A DNA stretch of 64,000 nucleotides from Clytia hemisphaerica (Eukaryota > Cnidaria > Hydrozoa > Leptothecata > Clytiidae). Numbering within the stretch: the first letter of the stretch is position 1; each line of letters opens with the position of its first letter. The notes under the pieces are model-generated. The model ran no database searches, was not told the DNA's origin, and saw only the letters and a program-made list of their open reading frames with translations. This document shows, piece by piece, positions 1-11,900 of this stretch. Location of the stretch: NCBI GenBank assembly GCA_902728285.1, contig CACVBU010000534.1, forward strand, positions 1,685,939-1,749,938, written 5' to 3'. The translations under genes were made by a program, and so were the position numbers.

Positions 1-179
1 TTTTTTAGCGTCCCTACATGACATAGCTTTCGTTGCTTGTAAAAAAACAAGCTCTTGTATAAAGAATCCGATTAAAAGTTTAAAAAAATCCAGTCAGAAT
101 GAATCCTTCTCAAAACAGATCATCCGTTCTGCCCCTGTCATGCTTTGCCCAAAAAAAGTATGAGGCAAGTGTGATTTCT

Positions 180-248
180 ACGGAGCCATGGCATTTTTAG
201 ATTGAATACGTGACGTACGCGGAGTACCAGAATCTGCTCAGAGATTAG
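180..248. repeat. dispersed repeat fragment (second copy 56042-56108)
   Basis: About 65 bp is shared with 56042-56108, including an almost unchanged GGAGCCATG...TTTAGATTG...ATAC...CAGAATCTGCTC core. No termini or coding capacity are visible, so this is a fragment of an unnamed dispersed repeat. Confidence 0.5.
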
Positions 249-334
249 TTTTCCATATACGCCTCAAAGGTTTTTTTTTCAACCCTTACGGTAATCAACT
301 ACGTTGACGCTCTCTTATTCAACGTTCTTCTATT

Positions 335-572
335 GGCCTTTTCCAGCGAAAATCTGAATATGGGGGTGAAGGATATAATATTTTTTGGAAATTTATCCCC
401 CTGGACATTGTAACTTTTACCTCTAAACAGAGCAAGTTTACTCCGGACAAGGCCTCCGGACAAGGACAAGGCCTCTGGACAAAGCAGATTTTGTATTTTA
501 TAAATGTTGATATATAGTTCACTATATCCTTCACCCCCCCCCCCCGTGTACAAATATTTTCTGGAAGAGCCT
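335..572. mobile_element. MITE, GGGCTTTTCCAG-terminus family
   Basis: The left end GGCCTTTTCCAGCGAAAA is the inverse of the right end TTTTCTGGAAGAGCC. Inside these, ATATGGGGGTGAAGGATATA on the left mirrors TATATCCTTCACCCCC on the right. The element is flanked by ATT on both sides (332-334 and 573-575), read as a 3-bp target duplication. The interior holds short CCGGACAAGG-type repeats. Related elements lie at 12973 and 61245. It has no coding capacity and is presumably moved in trans. Confidence 0.7.
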
Positions 573-649
573 ATTCGATACTCAATATTGAAAGCCACCC
601 TCAACAAGAGAAATGCTAACGACACTCTACCATTCGATGCGCTTCTCTT

Positions 650-750
650 ATCCCAGATGGCACACAACGTTGTTTCAACGTTCATCTAAAGTTATATGGA
701 CCTTGTGAATATTAGAAAACGTTGAAATGACGTTGTGTGCCAACTGGGAT
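650..750. repeat. short fold-back element
   Basis: Inverted arms ATCCCAGATGGCACACAACG and GACGTTGTGTGCCAACTGGGAT enclose AACGTTcat...AACGTTG. The whole element is about 100 bp and could fold into a single hairpin. Confidence 0.65.
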
Positions 751-873
751 TCTATGAAAATCAAATATAGAAATAAAAAAGACTGTTAGTATGTCTCTAA
801 CTTACTATTGATTGATCTTTATGGGTTAGGCCGCGGTGGCGGTGTTGTATTTGCTGATGGTGTTTTTGGGTGT

Positions 874-1990
874 GGCACCCGAAATGCATTTAAATTGTCC
901 GTAGTGTTTTTCCTTCACATGGTGTTAATTTTCGGACAGTCAAGAGAGATGTTAATTCTTTGAATGCATGTAAAAGAATGTGAAACTGCAATTGGCAAAA
1001 ATCTATTTTTATTTGTTTCTTGTGTTATTGACGTCAAATTGATAAAATGACGTCACTAAGTAAAAAGTTTAGGTTATTTGTAAAATTTTCATTTTAATTA
1101 TTATTTGACGTCAAAATTTTCTGATTCGTTTATTTTTACATTATATTATAATTTTTTTATTATTCCTTTATAACGTTATTAGATGTCGGGCGTTTGTTAC
1201 ACGTTTTTACAACGTTTTGTGCCGGCTAGAATCTCCGACCTGCAACGCGATTTTAATTTTTAGATTATCTGATATTTCGATGGAGGGGTGGCGACCGCCC
1301 ACGCTAAAGCTCTAAAGGAAGCAGGTCAATTTACCATCGGTTAGGAACGATAACCGGCCTTCTGTACACTGCATTAGCTTTGGAATGTTTCGGTTGGACC
1401 CGCTAAACCCCGAACACGAGGGCTGCAATAGGCTCCTGCTTATCTTCTAGCGAAAAAAAAGTTTCTTATAGATAGGAAGTATATATCTATAGAGGTCTGT
1501 GATTTAGGCTAGGGCTGCAAAATCTTTCACGCGGTTTGGCGTAATCCAAACCTCAATCCAAATCTTTAAGATGTTTAAATTTTTTCCCGAAATTCAGAGC
1601 TTTATTTTGTTGGAAAAAAATTCTACATCGGGCGAAAAAAAAAATGTAGTGTTTCCGGAAACCGGCCGGGTGAAAAAAAAAGATTTTTCTGACCCGGCCG
1701 CAGACTATGGGGGTATTATGGTTCATCATGAAGAAAATCAAGTTATCAAACGTCGTTTGGTTAGATATCCCCGCTTGTAAATCAAGTTTTGTTCGTTAGT
1801 AGTTGATACATTAGTATTTCATTACTTTATACTGTTTACTGTTTCATAAAAGTTATCTTTAAAGTTCTATATTCAACAATGATCTTAAGTTATCAAAAAT
1901 AGCAAAAAAAAAATTTTCCGGCCGCGGCCGCATGAGAGCTTTTTTCCTTCACCTGCATTTTGGAAACACTACATTTTCGCCTCGGGTGCC
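874..1990. mobile_element. possible 1.1-kb TIR element, degenerate
   Basis: GGCACCCGA...GTAGTGTTTTTCCTTCAC at 874-918 is matched in inverse at 1943-1990, with gaps. A further copy of the core (GGCGAAAA...TGTAGTGTTTCC) lies near 1630 and is itself inverted relative to 1953-1980. No transposase is visible. The gaps in the terminal match make the exact borders uncertain. Confidence 0.4.
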
Positions 1991-3640
1991 AAATTTGGCT
2001 GAATAACAGTCCGATCCTCGCATTAGCCATATCCCTTTAGAAAGAGTAGAGTGCGGTATGCGAAGAATGAATGATCTGTTATGAAATAAGTTTGGTGGGT
2101 GCTACAGGCGGCTATTTTGTCAAGGGAAACGAAAACTGATCAAAACTGAAGCAAAAATCAGGCTTTTCTGTTAATGTAACTGTTTTACCTAACTTTTTTT
2201 AAGAAGTTCTCACAAATAGGAATTATTTAGTATGTAATACTCAGCTAGCTACTATCATTGCGCAAGCTTACGTGCATAAAACAATGCATCAAAAATCGAA
2301 CAAGAAAATTTCATTGATTTTTAATCAAGTGGCAATTTTTCTGCCGCTTTGATATTTAGCACCTTATTTAAAAATATGTTTTAGAAGTTTTAGCAGAACA
2401 TCAAATTTTTATTTCTTTATCTAGTTCTTTGCTTTTTATAAATGATAGCTTGCTTTTTTTGTCACTAAAAATATTGCTGAGAAATCATGTCAATTCCCTG
2501 TTAGTACTACCCCTTTCAAACGACGGCGTTTGGTTATAATTTTTTTGAATTTTGTTGAAAATTGGCTCTGAATGAGACTGAAATTCTATAAATTGAATTG
2601 ACTGAATTTTTCGGCTCGAAAACTATGGAATTTATATCCCCAGCCATAAAAACATGGGATTATTAATCCCCATTGATTATTGGTCCGATATTTTTACCCC
2701 CCCACTTTATTAAAATATCCCACCGGGTCTGTGAGAAGGGGGTGTCTAGGGATCAAAGATTCGCTAGAGTATACTAGCAGTCTAAGTTTACTATACTGGC
2801 AGACGGCTATGTAAACAAAGTGTTTTGAACGAAATTTGTCCTTACCCAACAACATATTTCTTCATACAGTCTCATTCTTGTGTAATAAATCACCAGGGAT
2901 CTTCTTTAAAATCACAGAAAATTCGATTTATTTCAGCCTTTACTCTAACCTTTTGTTCCAAGTAAGTTTGAAAATTTAGAATTCTTCTTTCTGTCAGTGT
3001 TTATGCATCCACATCGACACTTGGGACAATTGACCCTAAGAATCAACTTCTTTTTTAATACACCATCAATATGATGAGCGCTTTTAAAAGGAGATCAATC
3101 TTTACAACACTGTATCAAATAACTTGTTTCATTTCCGCTACAAAATTTCTATAAACCTCCTTTCAGTATTTGAACTCTCTTTCAAAAAGTTTGGACTACA
3201 ATCCCTGACCCGATCAGTAGCGAGTTTATTTATCTGTGTTTTTCTTCGTCGGAGACGGTGGTTTGTCTGTCTTACAATTTGTCTAAATCCTGACAGGCTG
3301 AAGACGACTGTATCAGCACTTTTACCATCCTCGATTTTGCTGGTCTGAACTACGGGTTTTTCCAAATCGCTTCATTATTTCAGTATTAGTCGCTGCATAT
3401 TTGCTTTCGCTCTCGGGTCGAAGGCCAACAAAAAACTGACATTAACATATTGATAATAGCAGCAGGGATTTTCCAAGAGTTAATCACATTTTAGTTAAGT
3501 ATTAATTGTAGATCTCCTTAATAATTTTTGAAAGTCATACATTTTGCCCAGGTGAGCGGGAAATTCCTTGGCCCAAAGGCATGACTAAGAAAATACATTG
3601 ACCAAGTATCTAGATATTATAAGCGAAAGCTATAAGGGAA
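1991..3640. other. no gene recognised
   Basis: AT-rich sequence. Short open frames between 3124 and 3365 lie on both strands over the same bases, show no domain and no splice context, and look like chance. Confidence 0.5.
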
Positions 3641-3649
3641 TCTTTCATG

Positions 3650-3800
3650 TACCTCGCTAATTCGAACTTGAACAGGGAATCTTATTCGTTCGAATTACAG
3701 AGAGATTCGAACAAAAGTATTTTAAGAAGGTTTCTCCTTGACTTGTTGACTGGAAACAAGTTCGAATTATAGAAAGATTCGAATATTTAGAAGTTCCATC
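3650..3800. repeat. decayed pogo/Tigger-like MITE fragment
   Basis: It contains the series CTCGCTAATTCGAACTTG, GTTCGAATTACAGAGAGATTCGAAC and GTTCGAATTATAGAAAGATTCGAA. This is the sub-terminal vocabulary of the more complete element at 62293-62752. Ends are eroded. Confidence 0.4.
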
Positions 3801-4378
3801 AAGTGAGTGTCTACTGTAGGATTTGAAGTCACATAAATTGTGCGACATTAGTGTTTTTTCACAAAAATGATAGATTGAAAACAATATTTACCACTAGATT
3901 CTTGAACTGTGAAAACACAAAAAATCTAAGAAATCCATCATTCTAAATACGACCAAAGGTGTTTCTTTCTCGTGCCTGGGAGGATTAAAAATTCCTCGTT
4001 AGCAGTCGGTTACATCTCTTTTAAGCCGTGATTTTGGATAACGTATAAATTACTCGGCGAGACGACAATTGGAACTAACAAACGAAAAAAGGCTCAATTT
4101 TAGAATTTTTGCTTTGCTATTGCGTTCATAGTAAAAACATGTTTTCTAAGACCACCCTCACCCTTTGGTTTCATGAAATTTTATATAAGATAAAGACGTA
4201 AAATGGTATAACATTTCTTATCTAAATTTGTCTAATTCACCTACCTAACGATCTGCACGCTAGTTGGCCTAACTGCTCAAGGTGTTGCTAGCGTGATATC
4301 GCAATGAAGTGTTTTCACAAATAAATCAACTACGCAGCTATCAATATAAACGCGTCCGCTTGAGTTCATCCTCTAAGA

Positions 4379-4631
4379 TACACGCTTTTTTTTTATAAGA
4401 ATGGTGTAAATCCATTTCATCATGGATATTCTTAACTTTTTTGGGAAAATCATCCTAAAATATTCTTACAGCATTCTTAGGTTAGGATCCTAATTCAGAC
4501 TAGATTTAACATTTAGTACATACGTCTCAAAATTCCATGATGGTGATATTCTTACCATATTCTAAATTTTTTGGTCATTTTCATCATGGACATTCTTATA
4601 AAGTGTATTCTTATAAAAAAAAAAGCGTGTA
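4379..4631. mobile_element. MITE, TACACGC-TTTTTATAAGAA family
   Basis: The termini are TACACGC + T-run + ATAAGAAT and ATTCTTATAAA + A-run + GCGTGTA, in perfect inverse apart from run length. A second inner pair (TTCATCATGGATATTCTTA / TTTTCATCATGGACATTCTT) is repeated in both orientations. The copy at 14795-15135 contains the reverse complement of the left half. No open frame. Confidence 0.75.
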
Positions 4632-4643
4632 ACCTTAATATAA

Positions 4644-4968
4644 ATAATTTTGGTGAGAACTAATTTTTTCGAATTTGGTAAAATTTGACAGAATTCGCTA
4701 AAATTAGTTCTTGTCAAAATCAAATTATTAACTTGCTCGCAAAAATCAATTCTTGTTAAAACTTACTTTTCTTGTAATTTTCGAAATTAACCTCAAACTT
4801 TTGCCAAAACTCATTTTTGAAAAGAAAAGCAACTCATCTACTATGCCATTTAGTTTTTGCCAAAATTTAAAAAGAATTACGTTACTCGCCAAAATAAGTC
4901 TTCGCCATAATTGTTTTGTTTTTTTACAAATTTTCCCCTGAAAATGTTCTCACCAAAATTAGTCCCCT
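4644..4968. repeat. inverted-repeat element with internal CCAAAATTAGTTC repeats
   Basis: The ends TAATTTTGGTGAGAAC and GTTCTCACCAAAATTAG are inverse. Between them, degenerate copies of GCCAAAATTAGTTCTTG recur about every 35-40 bp in both orientations. Non-coding. Confidence 0.6.
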
Positions 4969-5124
4969 TTAGGTGAATAATCAGCTAGCTTGCTAGCCTA
5001 AAAAAGAGACTTACCATATGGGGTCAACGTAACAATCTGCAATTAGTGATAAAAGTGGGACTGAAGTGAAATTCGAACTCGTGATTCTTGCATCGCTAGC
5101 TGTACAGTAACTGCTTTTTAACCG

Positions 5125-5248
5125 CAATAACGTAGACAAGAGAGGCGCAAAATTTGTGTAGGAGAGCCGATTTTTAAAAATATAATTACTGTGTCAAATG
5201 AATCTGCTCTTCTAAAGAAATTTTGCGCCACTCTCGTCTACGCTATTG
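5125..5248. repeat. 124-bp fold-back element
   Basis: The left arm CAATAACGTAGACAAGAGAG is the near-perfect inverse of the right arm CTCTCGTCTACGCTATTG. Inside, GGCGCAAAATTT is mirrored by AAATTTTGCGCC. The last bases of the window (CAGTAGCGTAGACA) resemble the same terminus. Confidence 0.65.
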
Positions 5249-5526
5249 AAGCAGGTTTCAAAATTTTGAATTCTTCCCTGTGGTTCTATAGTAAAGTTAT
5301 CTATACATCTATGAAGCTTTTCATCATACGCTTCTAACTATCTTACTGATTTTACAATAACCTTTATCATCCACAACATTTTGATAAGATAACACTAATT
5401 GTAGTAAGCTATAGACTAGACTCTAGACTAGACTGTAGACTAACCAATGTTTGACCAAAATTTATACACTTTGATGCATTCTTTCTGATAGCACTGAACA
5501 TTAATGCGAAAAATAAGAAGGTTGTG

Positions 5527-5701
5527 TACAGTGGAGTCTTTTCAACTAGAATTTCTATAACTTGAATTCCTTCTTAACTCGAACAAGTTTTACGGTGCTT
5601 TCAGTTAACAACTTCTTTATAAACCTTATTTTCGCCACAACTCGGAATTTCAAATTTCGAATCTCGAATTTCGGAATTTCCAATCTGTAGTATCCACTGT
5701 A
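5527..5701. mobile_element. mariner-like MITE, 175 bp
   Basis: It starts TACAGTGGAGTC and ends GTATCCACTGTA, which is the TA-flanked CAGT terminus typical of Tc1/mariner elements. The interior has ACTCGAACAAGTTTTACGG and repeated CTCGGAATTTC-like words. No coding capacity. Confidence 0.65.
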
Positions 5702-5942
5702 GGGAGAACACGATTAGGGACTAAAGATTCTCTAAAGATTTAGGTGTGGATATTTAGGCCATAAAACCAAAATATAAGAAAATTCACGCCGTCAATGTCT
5801 CTGGGCGTGCAAGGGTTATGGGTTTTTTTTTTCACAAAATGTTAGTGAGCTCCCTAGGTTTCCCTGTTTTTTGAAGGTCCTATTCCTCTCCCCTTCCTAT
5901 GGGACGAAAGAAATAGACCTCCTCAACAAGCAGGAAATATTT

Positions 5943-8900
5943 TTAACCAAGAATAACCCTTGGGGAATCTATATTGTAGGTACGCAGTAAAGGGGTGTCT
6001 TCTATAGCTTCTATAGTTTCTATAGCTCTCTCGTACAAGGGGGTGTCAAATGTTTGGGTGTGTTTCATGTGGATGAACTTCTTACTTACTTTATTTTCAC
6101 TCTCCTCGTCAAATTGGACCAATAGAACTTCTTCATCTTCGATCTCTTGATTGCGTACTCTGCGCCGCTTATAGCGTAACCGTGGTGGTGGTGGCTGGCG
6201 GCTGTGTGGTAAATTTTCCGAATGTGATGGTTTCGTTTTATGAAAATTACACTGTGGTGTCGATTTGGAGTCGATGTGATCTTCATTTTTCGTTTCCCTG
6301 TGAACCGTACTATTCGTTTTCCTCTCATTGCTACTATTGTTGAATTGTTTTTTCCTTTCATCTTTCAGTATCGCTTTATTACTATATGTATTAGTTTCAT
6401 TGGCCGTGTTTTGTTTTGATTGCCGTGGTACTAATAAAATATTATCTGCCGTTTTCCTTCTAGTTGAGTCGTCTTCCTTGTTGATATCCATACACACGTG
6501 GTTTTGGGATGGACTGACGCTTACTGCATTTGTACTTTGATGATTTACCTGGAGTTGATAAAGAAAGAAAGAAAAAGTTCACAATGGCGTGTAAGTAGTT
6601 AACCATTTTGTCTTAACATCATTTATAGCCTATACTAGACGTCACCCGCGTTTTTTCTACGCAATTAACGTCTATTCTACTTTGCGACTTTTTCGAATGT
6701 TTTAAGCCCAGGTTTTCGGGCTCTAAACATTCAATTTTTTGACGTCACTCTTAACTTTCGAAGCTCCTGCAGTAGAAAAAATATCGAATTTGCGTCAAAG
6801 CGCTTGAAAGGCTTCTATTTTTCGAAAATCTTCAGAGTAGAACTGAACTCACTAAGAAATAAGATGGAGAATCCCGGTTTTTAGTGAGGTGCTCGCTAGA
6901 GTTGACAAAGGCGTTGACGCCACAATCTACAATCATCGTTAGAAATCCATATTTTAAAAACTACAAAACGGTCCAAAAGCTTGGTCCCACCAGACTGAGA
7001 ATATTGCCTGGAAGCCAGTGAAGCCCTCCATAGTCGAAATATTCGATTAGATAAAGCGTGAATACTTAGTACCCAGAAATGTCAACATATAATGTCCGTG
7101 ATTGTAGATATTCCCGGCTCGGATCCCCGCTCCTTCCAACTTTCAGTTCTGCTCATAGATCAGTAAGCTTCAAGCTAAAGACTAGAAGGCGAATCGAATT
7201 TGCAACCTTTCCGAAGCAATAAGAAGTAGAGCTATTTTCGTGTTCTACACTTTTCAAAATATGGCGGTTAATGTTACTTCTAATCCAGCGTTTTTATGAA
7301 AATCACGCCGGTTGCGCGACTTATGTAGGAAATAAGTGGCTTCAAAACCTGTATAGGACGAGGAAGATTTTAGTCTTTGGATATGCCTTGTTATTCTAGA
7401 TAGCCGCGCCGGTTGACCGTGGACCCCCTTGAAACAATTGAAAGACTGTCTTAAACGTGCTACGTTACTGGGCCATCCACGTAAAATATCGACTTCACCT
7501 ATCTATTCCACGTGATTCTTGACTTTTTATTGTCTTAAAAATCTGAGAATACACTCTTCTCGAGATGCATAAATTTATTGATGTCCTCGTTTTCAAACAC
7601 ATTTCATTGCTATGAAATTATACATTTAAACTAATTTAAATTCCCAAAAGGCAAACATTAACTCTAAAACAAAAGTGCTTGAAATTCAAAAAGTCTAATG
7701 AGGTGTGAACAACGCAATTATCATTGTGAATATGTAATTTTATAGCAATGAAATCTGTTTGAAAACGAGGACAACAATAAATTTATGCATCTCGAGAAGA
7801 GTGTATTCCTCCAATACACCTTAAAGAGTGATATCGTTTGCTTACTCATCAATTTTAATTTACAAGCTTTTTCACATTGGATTGACATGGATGTGGAGCA
7901 AGATTGGTCAGAAAGAGGAAATGATTTTTTGCTTATATCAGCATAATATAACAATAGTCAGACACTCCTGATATGAAATACGTGTCTGTTATAAAAGTTA
8001 AAGCTTAACTGTGGTCTGTGGTGCTCACGGTTTGAGGTTTCCACGTAACATTCTTTGACAAGAGCGTTAAAATCAAACGTAGTCTAGGGACTTAGGAAAA
8101 AGGTAGGTAGGGAAAAATAGAGCTTGTTTTTTTATATTTTTGTAGTTATGGACTGTTTATTAATACTCGATTCAACTGAAAGATATCATTGGATGTTTTG
8201 ATGATTAGATCTCAATCGTGCACTTTTTAAATTAGTATTTTATTGAAATATTGGTCATGAGGTTTTTGATTCAGTATGAAAATATAAATAGTTCTTCAAT
8301 TTAGGTTATAGTTGTATTGGAAGAATGCAAAACTAAGGGAGATTGAATTGCTAGAAATAATACAATCTAGTTGTTTTTATCCATTTTGTCAAATAAAAAT
8401 ATTTTTAATGAATATTATATAGATGATTTTCTATATATGGGGTCTTTTTTAATAGTTTTTAAAGATTTTTTCACACTTCTTCAAATCAAAATCTATAGAA
8501 GTAATACAATCTATCTGTTTTATCCATTTTGTCAAATAAAAATATTTTTAATGAATATAATATCTAGATGATTTTCTATATATGGGGTCTTTTTTAATAG
8601 TTTTTTAGAGATTTTTTCACACTTCTTCAAATCTATATTAGAGTTCTGTTTCATTTCTTTTGGTCAACTAAAATTTTTGTAATCAGACGACGCACTTTTT
8701 TTTACTACTGTCAACACCAAGAACAGAAATTGCTAAAATCCATACATTTTGTAATCGCATGACATTTTTGACACCAAAATAACGTCACTTTTTTATCTTC
8801 GAAAATACGTGGTTATCTCGGAGACGGAGCGACTGGTTTCTTAGCTCATTAAACCGGTGAGTTTATTGTTTCTCGATTACGATTCACTGAGTATGGAGCT

Positions 8901-11900
8901 ACATCAAGTTTTCATAATACTGATTAACATTCAATTCCTCGTGGCTTCCACAAGAATTTTAAACTTGATTGCAACAGACAAAACTGTTGACTACACTCCT
9001 TTCCACACTGAAGTTGACATTCGTTACCCGAGATGCATCAGCATGTGCTCATTAAACCCAGAATGCTTTTCGTTCGATTACACACCACCACACCAACAAG
9101 GAACAAACGGAGTCTGCAATTTTTACGACGTTACTTTCGAAACATATCAAAACCAAACAAGAAGTTTCAAAACACAACCAGGGACTAAATATTATTCCTA
9201 TTTAATCTTTAAAAATTGTAAAGATTGGTATAACGTTGGATACCGTAGAGACGGCGTATATGAAGTTACGTTGTTGGCCACGCAGAAACGTCACGTATAT
9301 TGTATGATGGAATATGAGGGTGGTGGTTGGTTAGCTTTCCACCGCCGCTTTGATGGAAGTGTTAATTTTGAGGATCGGAATTGGGAAGAATACAAACGAG
9401 GTTTCGGTTATGCCGATGGAGAGTATTATCTGGGGAATGAGATGTTACATTTGTTGACAACTTCTGAGAATCATGATTGGTTAGTTCGAGCAACGAATTT
9501 TTCGGGAACAACCAAAATGAAGATGATAAAGAATGTTCATATAGAGAACGAAGATGCGTCTTATCAATTGAATTACGATCTTGGAGATATTGATACAACC
9601 TACTCGACCGCGCGATATGGGATGAGCATGAGGGGACGTCCTTTCAGTACGGTAGACAGACTAAGCTGTCTACAAAGTTGTATTGATGACTACGGGCCGT
9701 GGTGGCATTCCCAATGTCACGAGAATGCAATGAACGGCCCGTACCAAGAAAACGTTTTTTACTCAACTTCAGGTATTGTTTGGTTTCAATTTGACGAGGA
9801 TGGTGAAAACACATATACGAACATGAAAAGTGATTTGATCATGATTCGCCCTTCATCTTAAATTAAGCATGAAATTAATGTGTTCCAGTTTGCGGTTTGT
9901 GTGGATGAAAAGAATAAATTTCGACCCAAATATTTGATTTCAATAAGTAGAATCACAAAAAAACAACGATTGTAAAAGATTAATTGAAAGATCTCAAGAC
10001 AAAGATGGAGATTGGCTCACGGAGTTTCGTGAACTAAATACCGACGCACTTTTCTTTACTACTGTCAACACCAAGAACAGAAATTCTCCGATATACATTT
10101 TGTAATCGCCTGACACCAATAGAAGTAAGGGGTTTATGACGTCACATCATTTAATCTGTACGCTCAACTAGGTGACTTTACAGAATTTTACTCAAAAAGT
10201 TTCAAAATTACTGACCCTTTTGAATGAATCAATATTCATTTTTCGTAAATTTTAGAACTCACGAGTTTAAATTGTGCTTTTGTATATTGTATAATGTATT
10301 TTTTCCAAGGTTCGACCGACCCATTTTACATTTACCGTGATTTTCTGAAAGGTGTCAGAAATGTAAGTGATACTGTATATGTTTACTTTGAGTTGAAAGA
10401 AATGTATAGTTATGAAAAAAATATTATATTTTAATCATCCAAAATGCCTTTTAACCCTTTAAGTACCACGGTCATTTTTTTCTAAGTTTTTTAAAGAAAA
10501 TCGCTAGTTCAGACTTTAAAGGCTTATATCTGCGGATCTAGAAGGAGTTAGAAGCTCGTTTATAGTCCATTGTATAGCTTAGAGTCTCCTTTTTCTCTTA
10601 GGCGCTGCGTGGACCTGCCTGAATGATATAAAGGTGCCCAGTAGTAAAACTTCTGTAAAAAAAAACTAATTCGCTGGAAGACAGAATCAAGTAAAGCAGG
10701 ACCAAATTTGGAGGTTCTTGAATCATAGTCCAGGCAATACGGGGCACTTACCCCCACCTTACTGGTGAACAAGGTCTTCAACTGATTTTGGGATCCTACA
10801 CATCTATATTTTGAGAATCACAATGGTTTTCAGGCAAACTGTCTATCACGAACATTCCAGAGGGCACCTGGAGACGTTTTTTCTAGCAGCTTTGCCTAGG
10901 GTAGGGCACTTGTTTAAAGCTATATCTCAGGAAATATTGATGCAAACCTATTGAAACTTGCCAATGTGTTAGATAAGACATCAGATTGTATGTACAAAAT
11001 TTCAAGATGGTAGCTTTAAAATGTGTATTTTACAGACCCGAATATCAAAATGTCGTTAAAAAAATTAACCCTTGCCCAAAATTTAAATATTTTTTCACAG
11101 TGTGGAAAACCCTTCGAGGAAATTTGAAAACCACCTTATTGTTAAGAATAGGGTTATATGCGACATTGTGGAAGTTTTTGTGACTGTTGGATGACTTGAT
11201 GGTATTTTACAGACCATAGTTTCCGAAAAAAATGGTCAAAAACCTGTAACTCGTCAACCAAATATTGCCAAAAACGGTCAAAATCTTAAAAAGGTTTTTT
11301 GCATTAGCTTAAAATCTCGCTGAAAAGACTCATTTTTGATTTTTTTTGCTTGACCATAAAGTCCATCCAATTCCTACGAGTTAGACCAAAAATGACGATT
11401 TCTAACTCAAACTGGGCATTACAGGAGGACTTCGCCCTCTCGCCCTCTTTCTTAGCCCATGACCAATATACTCGTTATTGGCACTTAAAGGGTTAAAGAA
11501 ATCCAGTTCAAAATCCGACTTTCAATAAACTTCAATAAAAATTGTTGCATAGGTAATGTAAGGAAATGGAAAGTGCTAGCTAAAATCGGCACGGAAATTG
11601 TTTTAAAGAATTTCAAGGGTCTTAAAAAGGGACGCTAATGTTGCACAGCGCATACCCAGTAAACAATTCTGCCTGGATGAGCCTGCAATCTCAAATATAA
11701 TCTTTACTTACATTTTGTGTATGTCTTTGTTGGAAACCATCATCATTCTGTGTTGGTACCTCATTTCTTTCCTCCACTATAAATCTTTCACATTTTTCAC
11801 TTCTATAAACTGTAGTCCACTCAACGATATTTCTGGTGGAACATTTACAATGTTGGGCATTCCATTTACAACAAGAGGGATCTCGGTAAATACTGGAATT

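Noticed and set aside
1201-1450. Possible rRNA-like fragment
   Set aside because: The sequence looked more GC-rich and rRNA-like at first, but no recognisable conserved rRNA segment could be matched.
8857-8892. Upstream in-frame extension of the PAN/fibrinogen gene
   Set aside because: The extension would start at GTG, which is not a likely eukaryotic start. The ATG at 8893 has strong context and a signal peptide. GTGAGT at 8857 resembles a splice donor, but no partner exon was evident.
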